A stretch of 18,198 bases of DNA from JBQTIM01 sp052388135. GTDB lineage: Bacteria > Elusimicrobiota > Elusimicrobia > FEN-1173. The DNA lies in assembly GCA_052388135.1 (NCBI GenBank), contig JBQTIM010000094.1, forward strand, positions 1-18,198. Reading direction: 5' to 3'. Shown in pieces: positions 1 through 6,811 of the stretch; the first letter of the stretch is position 1; every line of letters starts with the position of its first letter. Both the position numbers and the translations under genes were made by a program. Under the pieces are notes generated by a model. The model did not search any database. It was not told where the DNA came from and was given only the letters and a program-made list of their open reading frames with translations.

Positions 1-39
1 GTCTACGCGGTGGGCGGGGGGGTCTGGTACGGCGGCCGC

Positions 40-3000
40 TCATAGGGGAGGGGGGGGGGGTGGTCGGCCCTGGGGCTGGCTGGAGTCGGAGATTGTGGGG
101 GGTTGCCCTCGGGCGGCGTGTGACTTGTTCAATATTTGGAGGAAGCCGTTGGACCAGGCGGCGCCGGTCTCCAGGGTTTCCGTGAATGATTGCGCCAGGC
201 GGCCGCCGGGCCCGTAGGCGTTGGCCACGCGTTCGCGGATTTCGTGGAAGCCGGGGGCGAAACCCGGAGGAGCGCGGGCGTCGGTGCGGCGGGTGAGGCG
301 CAGGAGGCGGGTGGCGTCGCCGGCGGCGTTGAAGGCCTGGTTCCAGACGGTGGTTTGGGCCACGGCCGGCCCGAAGGCGGCCAGGAGGTCTTGGCGGCCC
401 TCCTCCACGTCGCGGCCCCGCAGGGACCAGTCGGCTTCCGTGGTCTCCAGAACGTCGGAACGGCTGTAGACGGCGCGGCCCCAGGAATCGGTCCGCGAGC
501 CCAGCATGGATTGGACTGTGACGAAACCGGCGCCGGCGGAGACGTCGCGGCGGATCTGCAGGCTTCGGGACACGCGGCCGGCGGAGTCGTATTGCACGCC
601 GCGGGTGGACAGCAGGGCCGCGGTTTCCGTTTCGGCGGTTTTCTCCGCCATGCGGGTATCGCTGGAAAGGAGGCGGCCGGAGTCGTCGTAGGAGGCGTTC
701 AGCAGTGTTTCTGTGGTGGTTCGTCCGTCGGCGGAGCCGGGCTCGGTGGTGACGCGGACGTAGCCCAAGGCGCGGCCGCGGGCGTCGTAGCGGTAGCCGG
801 TGGTCTCTTGCACGGTGACGCGGCGATGGGTTTCGCCGCCCAGGCGGGTCAAGTCCGTGATCTCCAGGGTTTGGGCGGTGACGCGGCCGTCGGCGTCTTG
901 GGTTTGGGAGCGGGTGCGGGCGAGACTGGCCGTGCCGTCGCCGGAGAGCTCCAGGTTCAGCGCCCCGTCGCCGGCCGCGGCCGCGGCGGAAACCAGCCGG
1001 GACAGGGAGGCGGGGTCGCCGGGGTCCAGGCTCCGGCCGTCGAGGCGAAGGCCGCCGCGCCACGTGAGCGTGGCGGATTTTTCGGGCTCGTCCAGGTTCA
1101 AGCGGACGAAGCGTTCCTCGTCGTTCAAAGAGGTTTTGGTTTGGGCGAACCGCTGGAGGGAGGAGAGGTCGTAGCGGCCGCCGCCGATGTCCAGCCAGCC
1201 GCCGTCCAGCGCGGCGGCGGCTTGCTCGGCGGTGAGACGTAGGGAACGGCCGCCCAGGGACAGCTCCTGCTCCGCCAGGCGCGCGGCGGCGGACCGCAAT
1301 TCCTCCCGGGCCGCGGCGGCGGCGTTCCTAAGATTCTCCTCGCCCGCCGCGCGAATGCCCGCCACGGCGGAATCGTAGGCGTTGCGGGCTCCTTCCAAGT
1401 CCTGGATCAGCCCGGCCAGGGAACCCCGGGCCTTCTCCAAATTGTCGCCGGCCGCGGCCGCGGCCGCGGTTTTCTCGCCTACCCATTCGCGGGCTTGGGC
1501 CAGAAGATCGTTCCGGCGGGTCAGTTCGGCTTGCGCAGCGGCGCGCTGATCAAAAATATTGGCGATGGCATCGCGTTTTTGGGACACGTTCTGTAAATTG
1601 ACAAGGCCGCGAAGGGCCTGGGCGATCTCTTTATCTCCGGCGGAAGCGGAGGCGACAAGCTTTTCCTGAAGGATGGCCGAACGCGTATGGGTATCCCGGC
1701 GCATTATGCCGGTCTTGCTGTCCAGGTAGTTCGTTTTCACCGTCGCGGTTTCCACGAACCGCTCCTGAATGTTGCCTTGTTCGTCCATGAAATAAATTTT
1801 TTCGCCGACGAAAGAGAGAACCGGGTTCATGTCCGCGGGAAACTCTTTATTAAGCTCCCGCCTGAACCCTGACGTCGCCTTTGAAATGGCGTCCCAATCG
1901 GCTCGGGAAAGCTGCCAATTCAAAACTGGTCCGGCCGGACCAGTTAAATATGACGTTTGGAAAAGCTCGTTTCCGCGGTCAGCGTTGATTTGGTTGTCCA
2001 TATACTCAACTTGCCAGGAAGCCTGGTCGCGGGCGGACTGGGCGGCGGACAGTTCGTTTTGAGCGGCGGCCAAATTGTCTTGGGCCAGGTTGTAGCGGCC
2101 CCAGGCGGTGGCGTGGGTGCGGTCGGATTCGGAGCCCAGCTCTTCCCGAGCACGGACGACGCTCTGTTCCAGGGCCGCCATGGGAGCCTGGGCGGATTCC
2201 ATGAGGCGGGCGGATTCGGCCCGGGCGGCGGCGGCGGCGTTCTCCATGCGTTGGGAATGGCTGACTTGGGCCCAGGCATTGAAATCGGAAAACTCGGTGA
2301 GGGCGTAGCCGCGGCGGGTGGTGAGGCCGGAAGCGTTCAAAAGGGCGCCGCGGGCGTTGTAATCCAGCCGGTCGTAGTCTTGGAAAGTGAAGAGGCCCTC
2401 CGCCTCCAGGCGGCCGGCGTGGATGTCGTTGAGAACTTCTTGTTTGCGGGCGGGGGTGAGGTCGGCCCATTCCAGCGATTTGACCTTGGCGCCGGCTTCG
2501 GGCGGCGCCACGTTGAGGCGGTCGCCTTCAAAAGTGGTTTCGCGGTAGGAGGAAGCGCGGGACTGGGCGTCGTAGACGAATTTGTCCTTGAAGAGATAGG
2601 AGGCCCGGCCGCCCTGGCGGTTGACGGCTTCGTAGGTGGCCAGCCGCTGGGAGTCTCCCTCGTAGCCGGCCTTGACCTGGGAGATGACGGGGTTTTCCGG
2701 GGCGGCGGCGGAGAGGGAGATTTCCGTCCAGGCGATGGCGCGGCCTTTGACGTCGTAGCGGGTGTCGGCCTGCCGGGTGACGGAAAGGCCGCCGTCGAAG
2801 GCGCCCAGGGAGAGGGCCGCCGGCGCCAGGCCCGCCGGGAGGTCCGAGAGAGGGCGGCCGGGCAGGTGGCGCTGGAGGAGGCCGCGGAGCCGCTCCAAAG
2901 CGGCGACGTCCGACGGGACCGAGGGGCCGCCCGAGAACAAGCGGGAAAGGCTTTCCAAAAGCGGGGCGGGGCCGCCGGCCGTTTCGGCAGGAGAATCGCC

Positions 3001-5130
3001 GGCGGGGGCGGGGCTTTCCAGGCCCAGTTTTTCCTTGAACCAATCCACCACCCGCGACGCCAGGCCGGCGGTGGCGGCGGCCAGGCGGTTCCAGAGGGCG
3101 CGGGCAGCGCCGGCGCGGGGCGCGTCGGCGGACAGGGCGTCGGGCGCCAGGCGGAGAGCTTCGTTCAGCCGCTCCGATTCAGCGCCGGCCGTTTGAGAGG
3201 AAACCTGCCGGCCGTGCTCGTCGTAAAGGATGTCGGAAACCACCGAGCGGCGGACTTTGTCCGGGTCGGCGTCGTCCAGAATGACGTCGGTGTAGCCGGC
3301 CGCCTGGCCGAAATGCCGGCCCTCGCCCCGGGCGCCGGCTTCCGCGTAATAAACCGTATTTTCCCGGCGGCGGCGCACGGTGGAGGTTTCGGTGACGCCC
3401 TCGCGGGTGACGGAGAGAGCGCTTTCCTCCTCGTAGCTTGTGAGGCGGCCTTCGGCGTCGTAAACCGCGCCGTTCCAGAGGCGCACGTCTTTCTCCTCGG
3501 TTCCGTCGGCGAAGACGCGGCGGGTGGTTTGGTGGTAGGCCAGAACGCGGCCCTTGGCGTCGTAGGCTCCGTCGTGGGATTCGTTTTCCCCGGCTTGCCA
3601 GACGTCCTCGGTTTCGTAGAGCAGGGCGCCGTCCTCTAAAACCTTGCCTGTCTCCCGATGGCCGAGGGAGCGGCCCTGGCCGTCGTAGCCCAGGGATTGC
3701 CAGCGGGTGATTTTTTCCTGGCCGCTTTCGATCACGGTTTGGCTGTAGGCCAAAAGCTCGCCCTTGGCGTTGTATTCGGCGCCGTGCCAGCGGCGGCGCG
3801 TCTTCACGCCCTGCGAGTCGGTGGCGACCTCGTCGTAGGAAAGCATGCGGCCGAAATCGTCGTAGGCGGTGTTCTTGACGTCCGTGCGGCGGAAGACGCC
3901 GTTTTCGTCCGTGGTGGTTTCGCGATAGGATACGAGGCGGCCGCGGTCGTCGTATTTGCCGCCGGTCCATTCGCGGCGGGTGGAAACCCAGCCGCCGGAG
4001 GGGGTCTGCGTTTTAACGTCCTCCGTCCAAGACGTGACGCGGCCCTGATCGTTGTAGCGGGCGTCCTTCCACTCCTTCACGCTTTTTCTGCCGCGGGAAT
4101 CCGTGGTTTCCTCGGTGTAGCCGGAAAGCAGGTGACGAGGCTCGGAAGAGTTCTCCCCCTTGTGGGCCGGATTTTTGATGTAGCCGGAAGCCGTCCATTT
4201 TTTGGAGGAGGTTTCGCCCAGGGAATCGGTGAAGGTTTCGCTGTATGAGAGGAGGCGGTTTTCGTCGTCGTAGCGGCTGGCGGAGACTTCCCGCGTGGTG
4301 GAGCGGCCCAGGGCGTCGGTTTGGGTTTCCTTGTAGGACACGGGCTGGCGGCCGTCTTTGCCGCCGCCGTAGGCGATGCTCGAGCGCTCGGTCTTGGAGG
4401 CGTTGCCCAAGGGGTCCCAGGTGGTTTCCGTAAAAGCGCTTAAATTGTCTTTTCCGTCGGGGCCCTGCTCGTAAACGCCGGACCAATGGGTGACGGTGAT
4501 GTGGCCTTCGGGGTCGCGGGTTTCGGTTTTGGAAGAGAGGAGGTTGCCCTTGGCGTCGTAGGCCATGTCCGTGGTGTCGCGGATGGACATGCGGCCGTCG
4601 GCGTCCGTGATCTTTTCGTTTTCCACGCGGTGAGCGCGGCCGTCCTTGTTGAACCAAACCCGGCGGCCGTCGGGGAAGGCCTTGTAGGAGTAGCCACCGG
4701 CGCGCGCCAAAGCCTGGGAGGACTGGGCGCGCTTGGCCTCCACCTCGGCCGACATCTGGTCGCCGATCATGAATTTTTCCAGGGATTGGCGGAAGGCGTC
4801 GGGGGCCGGCGGGGCGGGCGCCTGGCGGCCCTGGACGGAGGCGAAGCGCGCGTTGATCCGCGCGATCATGGCGTCCTGCTTTTCCACGCGCTCGCGGATG
4901 CGGCGCGGGCTGAAATAGTCCCCCTCGCGCGCGTCCGTGGCCCATTCGCTGTGCTGGACGGGCCGCGGCCCCCAAGCCACCTGCCGGTCCCCCGCCCAAA
5001 GCGGCGCCGCGGGCCCGACGGTGGAAGTGAACGCGTAAAGCCCGGCCAGGAGGAACGGCAACGGGCGCGGGGTTTTGCGGAGCCCGGAAGCTTTAAAACT
5101 TCTTTTGGGGTGGAGGCGCCGGACGTTCAT
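40..5130 (-). CDS. Giant secreted YD/Rhs-like repeat protein with coiled-coil core
   Basis: About 1,696 residues from ATG 5130 to TGA at 40-42. The start was chosen because the peptide opens MNVRRLHPKR, then a hydrophobic PFLLAGLYAFTSTVG and an APLWA|GD cleavage site near residue 45. The frame is open to ATG 5250, but that stretch overlaps the 97-codon ORF in another frame. Residues about 160-650 hold roughly ten units of about 40 residues with the pattern YDxxGRxxSYxExxxDxxG...W. A low-complexity linker follows (about 665-780), then more YD units, an Ala-rich coiled coil (about 950-1050 and 1195-1295) interrupted by a non-repetitive AT-richer segment, and C-terminal YD units (about 1350-1665). 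YD repeats are known from Rhs/teneurin-like surface proteins; no DPxGL-type Rhs core or toxin domain is seen. It ends in a proline tail made by a C11 tract, so the true C-terminus is uncertain. No clear Shine-Dalgarno; translation may be coupled to the ORF ending at 5141. Function unknown; probably extracellular or structural. Confidence 0.8.
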   Translation of the reverse strand: MNVRRLHPKRSFKASGLRKTPRPLPFLLAGLYAFTSTVGPAAPLWAGDRQVAWGPRPVQHSEWATDAREGDYFSPRRIRERVEKQDAMIARINARFASVQGRQAPAPPAPDAFRQSLEKFMIGDQMSAEVEAKRAQSSQALARAGGYSYKAFPDGRRVWFNKDGRAHRVENEKITDADGRMSIRDTTDMAYDAKGNLLSSKTETRDPEGHITVTHWSGVYEQGPDGKDNLSAFTETTWDPLGNASKTERSSIAYGGGKDGRQPVSYKETQTDALGRSTTREVSASRYDDENRLLSYSETFTDSLGETSSKKWTASGYIKNPAHKGENSSEPRHLLSGYTEETTDSRGRKSVKEWKDARYNDQGRVTSWTEDVKTQTPSGGWVSTRREWTGGKYDDRGRLVSYRETTTDENGVFRRTDVKNTAYDDFGRMLSYDEVATDSQGVKTRRRWHGAEYNAKGELLAYSQTVIESGQEKITRWQSLGYDGQGRSLGHRETGKVLEDGALLYETEDVWQAGENESHDGAYDAKGRVLAYHQTTRRVFADGTEEKDVRLWNGAVYDAEGRLTSYEEESALSVTREGVTETSTVRRRRENTVYYAEAGARGEGRHFGQAAGYTDVILDDADPDKVRRSVVSDILYDEHGRQVSSQTAGAESERLNEALRLAPDALSADAPRAGAARALWNRLAAATAGLASRVVDWFKEKLGLESPAPAGDSPAETAGGPAPLLESLSRLFSGGPSVPSDVAALERLRGLLQRHLPGRPLSDLPAGLAPAALSLGAFDGGLSVTRQADTRYDVKGRAIAWTEISLSAAAPENPVISQVKAGYEGDSQRLATYEAVNRQGGRASYLFKDKFVYDAQSRASSYRETTFEGDRLNVAPPEAGAKVKSLEWADLTPARKQEVLNDIHAGRLEAEGLFTFQDYDRLDYNARGALLNASGLTTRRGYALTEFSDFNAWAQVSHSQRMENAAAAARAESARLMESAQAPMAALEQSVVRAREELGSESDRTHATAWGRYNLAQDNLAAAQNELSAAQSARDQASWQVEYMDNQINADRGNELFQTSYLTGPAGPVLNWQLSRADWDAISKATSGFRRELNKEFPADMNPVLSFVGEKIYFMDEQGNIQERFVETATVKTNYLDSKTGIMRRDTHTRSAILQEKLVASASAGDKEIAQALRGLVNLQNVSQKRDAIANIFDQRAAAQAELTRRNDLLAQAREWVGEKTAAAAAAGDNLEKARGSLAGLIQDLEGARNAYDSAVAGIRAAGEENLRNAAAAAREELRSAAARLAEQELSLGGRSLRLTAEQAAAALDGGWLDIGGGRYDLSSLQRFAQTKTSLNDEERFVRLNLDEPEKSATLTWRGGLRLDGRSLDPGDPASLSRLVSAAAAAGDGALNLELSGDGTASLARTRSQTQDADGRVTAQTLEITDLTRLGGETHRRVTVQETTGYRYDARGRALGYVRVTTEPGSADGRTTTETLLNASYDDSGRLLSSDTRMAEKTAETETAALLSTRGVQYDSAGRVSRSLQIRRDVSAGAGFVTVQSMLGSRTDSWGRAVYSRSDVLETTEADWSLRGRDVEEGRQDLLAAFGPAVAQTTVWNQAFNAAGDATRLLRLTRRTDARAPPGFAPGFHEIRERVANAYGPGGRLAQSFTETLETGAAWSNGFLQILNKSHAARGQPPTISDSSQPQGRPPPPPPL
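50..60. repeat. Homopolymer tract of 11 G (C11 in the coding strand)
   Basis: Eleven consecutive G on the plus strand, read as CCC codons just before the stop of the giant gene. Removing one base would put the gene in a frame that stays open to the left edge; adding one gives a stop at bases 3-5. It is either a slippage-prone site or an assembly error. Confidence 0.85.
1924..1945. repeat. Perfect 22-bp palindrome inside the giant gene
   Basis: AACTGGTCCGG is followed directly by its exact reverse complement, with no spacer. It encodes part of a YLTGPAGPVLNW peptide in the AT-richer segment that interrupts the coiled coil. No other perfect palindrome this long was noticed apart from low-complexity GCC/GCG alanine runs. 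Confidence 0.9.
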
Positions 5131-5140
5131 GTTCAATTTT

Positions 5141-5434
5141 TCACGCAGAAAAGAGTGGTGAGGGCGGGAGGGATGTGGGGAGCCGGGTGACATTGCCGCT
5201 GTTCCAGAGCTCCGCGCCGGCGGCGGAAAGGAACCTCGCCCGGAAAACATGCGCCCCCGACGAGCTGACGCCGGACTTGGTGAGCCGCCCCTGATAAACG
5301 ATGCGGTTGGGAACGGCCGCGCGGAGATCCTGCAAGGGCAGGAGCATCAGCAAGGCGGGAAATGCGCCGCCGGCGCGTGACCGTCGGGCGGTCGCGCGAA
5401 TAAACTGTTGGGCCGACTGGGTGTTTGCCCTCAT
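5141..5434 (-). CDS. Short secreted ORF, N-terminal part of a YQGRL-type protein
   Basis: Ninety-seven residues from ATG 5434. A long basic N-region is followed by a hydrophobic core (AFPALLMLLPLQDLRAA) and then VPNRIVYQGRLTKSG and a stretch ending AELWNSG. This matches the opening of secreted bacterial proteins that start with a YQGRLTdsxG...F.iYdaaxG..lW pattern. In that family the domain normally continues for many more residues; here it stops about 15 residues later with an unrelated tail (TRLPTSLPP...). Neither other frame restores the family pattern, so this is probably a remnant of a longer gene, though it may still be translated as a leader. It ends 10 bases before the start of the giant gene and has a good promoter upstream. 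A GGGGG run near the start is only a weak ribosome site. Confidence 0.6.
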   Translation of the reverse strand: MRANTQSAQQFIRATARRSRAGGAFPALLMLLPLQDLRAAVPNRIVYQGRLTKSGVSSSGAHVFRARFLSAAGAELWNSGNVTRLPTSLPPSPLFSA

Positions 5435-5497
5435 GCGCCCCCGAACAAGTGAACGAGTTGTAACGAAATATAGTTGTATTAATTACAAACCGCTTCC

Positions 5498-5526
5498 AGT
5501 ATACTCAGCGGTGCCTATGCCGTCAA
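5498..5526 (-). promoter_or_regulatory. Sigma70-type promoter for the 5434 ORF and giant gene
   Basis: On the minus strand, TTGACG (5526-5521), a 17-base spacer, then TATACT (5503-5498). The predicted start is near 5491, giving a leader of about 57 bases before ATG 5434. It lies in an AT-rich gap just after the stop of the upstream gene at 5552. Confidence 0.7.
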
Positions 5527-5551
5527 TCAAAAAGTTGAGGTCAAGAGCCAA

Positions 5552-6700
5552 TCAAAAGCGTCGAGTCAGGCTTATCCCTTGATATAAGCCGCCCGCGTCC
5601 GCATGCAATATAGGATTGATTTCTAGAGCCTCGGCTTTTCGGCCAGGCCTGCCCGTATTGAGGTAACTCAATACAAAATAGGTTCCCAGTAATGCCGCCG
5701 CGCCCCCGGCATAGCCAAGCGCAGGGCTCCGCTTCTTCGATTTATTCACCGCCACGGGCCGCAGAGCCTGCGCCGACGCGACTTTGATGGATCTGGTTTC
5801 GGAACTCGATCCCGAGAAATTATAGGAAGCGCTCGTGAACCATTCCGCCGTCCCCCCCGCCGGCAACTGGGCGATCGTGTCGTTGACGGAGGCCAAAACC
5901 TTTCCGGTGTTGTCGGACGTGTATGTCACGTTGATGACCACGTTGGTGAATTTTTCCGAGCCGGAATTTACAGCCTCGCCGTCCAGCTGCTCCGAATAAG
6001 TGCTGGTGCCGAAATTGGTGGAGGATGTTGAGGAAGTCCAATCCGCCGTTATTTGGGCCGGGTTGGCCACCGTGACGTTGCGCGTCTCCTGGGAGGTCGT
6101 TGTTTCGTTCGACAAGCCGTAAACGGCCGCGCCGCCGCCCATGGCCATGAGGGCCAGGCCCCACCATAACTTCTTTTTGGAGCCGGCGCGTTTGGGGCGG
6201 GCCGCGGCCTTTTCGCCGTTCCCGGCAAGAAGGCCCGGCTCGGCGGTCGGCGCGTTTTTCGCCCTGGCGTAGCTTATGAGGAACGCCGCTCCCGTCAGAC
6301 CCGCCGCCGCTCCGGCGTAACCCAAGCCGGGACTCCTCGGTTCGGACGTCGTCACCTGCCGGGTTTTGAATTGGGTGACGGTGCATCCCGAACCACAGCT
6401 GGAGGTGACTCGTTCTGTCTTCGTCTCAGTCTTCTCCGCAGCTGCAAAACCCGAAACCGCCGCGCCCGCTCCCACGACCAGCAATCCCAGCCCCCAGCCC
6501 AGCTTTTTCTTGGACTTATTCCGCCAAAAACCGGGCCTCTCCTGCGAGAACGGCTTATCCGCCGGCGAATTCGACGAATATTCGGCGTCTCCTGAAAAAT
6601 CACTCGGCGCGGACGGCTCAATCGGTATCATTCGCGAACCTGCGACGGACGGCCGGGCCAAAAGGGCGGGCATCAAAACGATCAGCAACAATTTTCTCAT
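5552..6700 (-). CDS. Envelope protein with duplicated two-helix module and FxLYD-like insert
   Basis: 382 residues. ATG 6700 is preceded by GAGGAG at good spacing. A signal peptide occupies residues 1-20 (MRKLLLIVLMPALLARPSVA|GS). Two copies of one module follow: SKKKLGWGLGLLVVGAGAAVSG (63-84) with SPGLGYAGAAAGLTGAAFLISY (123-144), then SKKKLWWGLALMAMGGGAAVYG (174-195) with SPALGYAGGAAALLGTYFVLSY (325-346). In copy 2 a Ser/Thr-rich beta region of about 100 residues separates the halves; its centre (EAVNSGSEKFTNVVINVTY...LPAGGTAEWF) resembles FxLYD domains of secreted proteins. The C-terminus GLYQGISLTRRF ends in Phe, as many outer-membrane proteins do, but no barrel is evident. The frame continues upstream of 6700 only as a shadow of the opposite-strand RND gene. 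Function unknown. Confidence 0.85.
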   Translation of the reverse strand: MRKLLLIVLMPALLARPSVAGSRMIPIEPSAPSDFSGDAEYSSNSPADKPFSQERPGFWRNKSKKKLGWGLGLLVVGAGAAVSGFAAAEKTETKTERVTSSCGSGCTVTQFKTRQVTTSEPRSPGLGYAGAAAGLTGAAFLISYARAKNAPTAEPGLLAGNGEKAAARPKRAGSKKKLWWGLALMAMGGGAAVYGLSNETTTSQETRNVTVANPAQITADWTSSTSSTNFGTSTYSEQLDGEAVNSGSEKFTNVVINVTYTSDNTGKVLASVNDTIAQLPAGGTAEWFTSASYNFSGSSSETRSIKVASAQALRPVAVNKSKKRSPALGYAGGAAALLGTYFVLSYLNTGRPGRKAEALEINPILHADAGGLYQGISLTRRF

Positions 6701-6731
6701 GGCGATCTCCTCGGGGGTGATGTATACATAT

Positions 6732-6750
6732 GAATCATGCGGCATCATTC
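6732..6750. promoter_or_regulatory. Operator-like inverted repeat at the predicted transcription start
   Basis: GAATCATGC, one base, GCATCATTC: nine-base arms with one mismatch. It covers the predicted start of the 6700 gene's transcript and touches the -10 box, a usual position for a repressor site. A second perfect 10-bp palindrome, ATGTATACAT, sits at 6720-6729 in the leader. Confidence 0.45.
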
Positions 6751-6777
6751 TATACCATGCTCGGCTTGCCGTGTCAA
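6749..6777 (-). promoter_or_regulatory. Near-consensus sigma70 promoter for the 5552-6700 gene
   Basis: On the minus strand, TTGACA (6777-6772), a 17-base spacer, then TATAGA (6754-6749). The -35 is a perfect consensus match. The leader is about 42 bases to ATG 6700 and contains a clear Shine-Dalgarno. Confidence 0.8.
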
Positions 6778-6811
6778 GGGGGAAATGACAGAATAGCGTC
6801 CGTCGGCCGAT

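Noticed and set aside
1450..1470. GC-only palindromes of GCCGCG units (also near 971)
   Set aside because: Low-complexity by-product of alternating GCC and GCG alanine codons.
1957..3639. Long plus-strand open frame of 560 codons
   Set aside because: Gly/Ala/Val-rich shadow of the giant minus-strand gene with no signature of its own; the opposite frame has regular YD repeats.
40..5130. Polymorphic Rhs toxin
   Set aside because: YD-like repeats are present, but no Rhs core motif, no toxin domain and no immunity gene are visible within the window.
5131..5250. N-terminal extension of the giant protein to ATG 5250
   Set aside because: It overlaps the YQGRL ORF in another frame and would bury the signal peptide behind 40 proline/serine-rich residues.
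5248..5445. Thirteen-base repeat CATGCGCCCCCGA at 5248 and 5432
   Set aside because: A pair of this length is expected by chance in a GC-rich window of this size, and the second copy is simply in codons.
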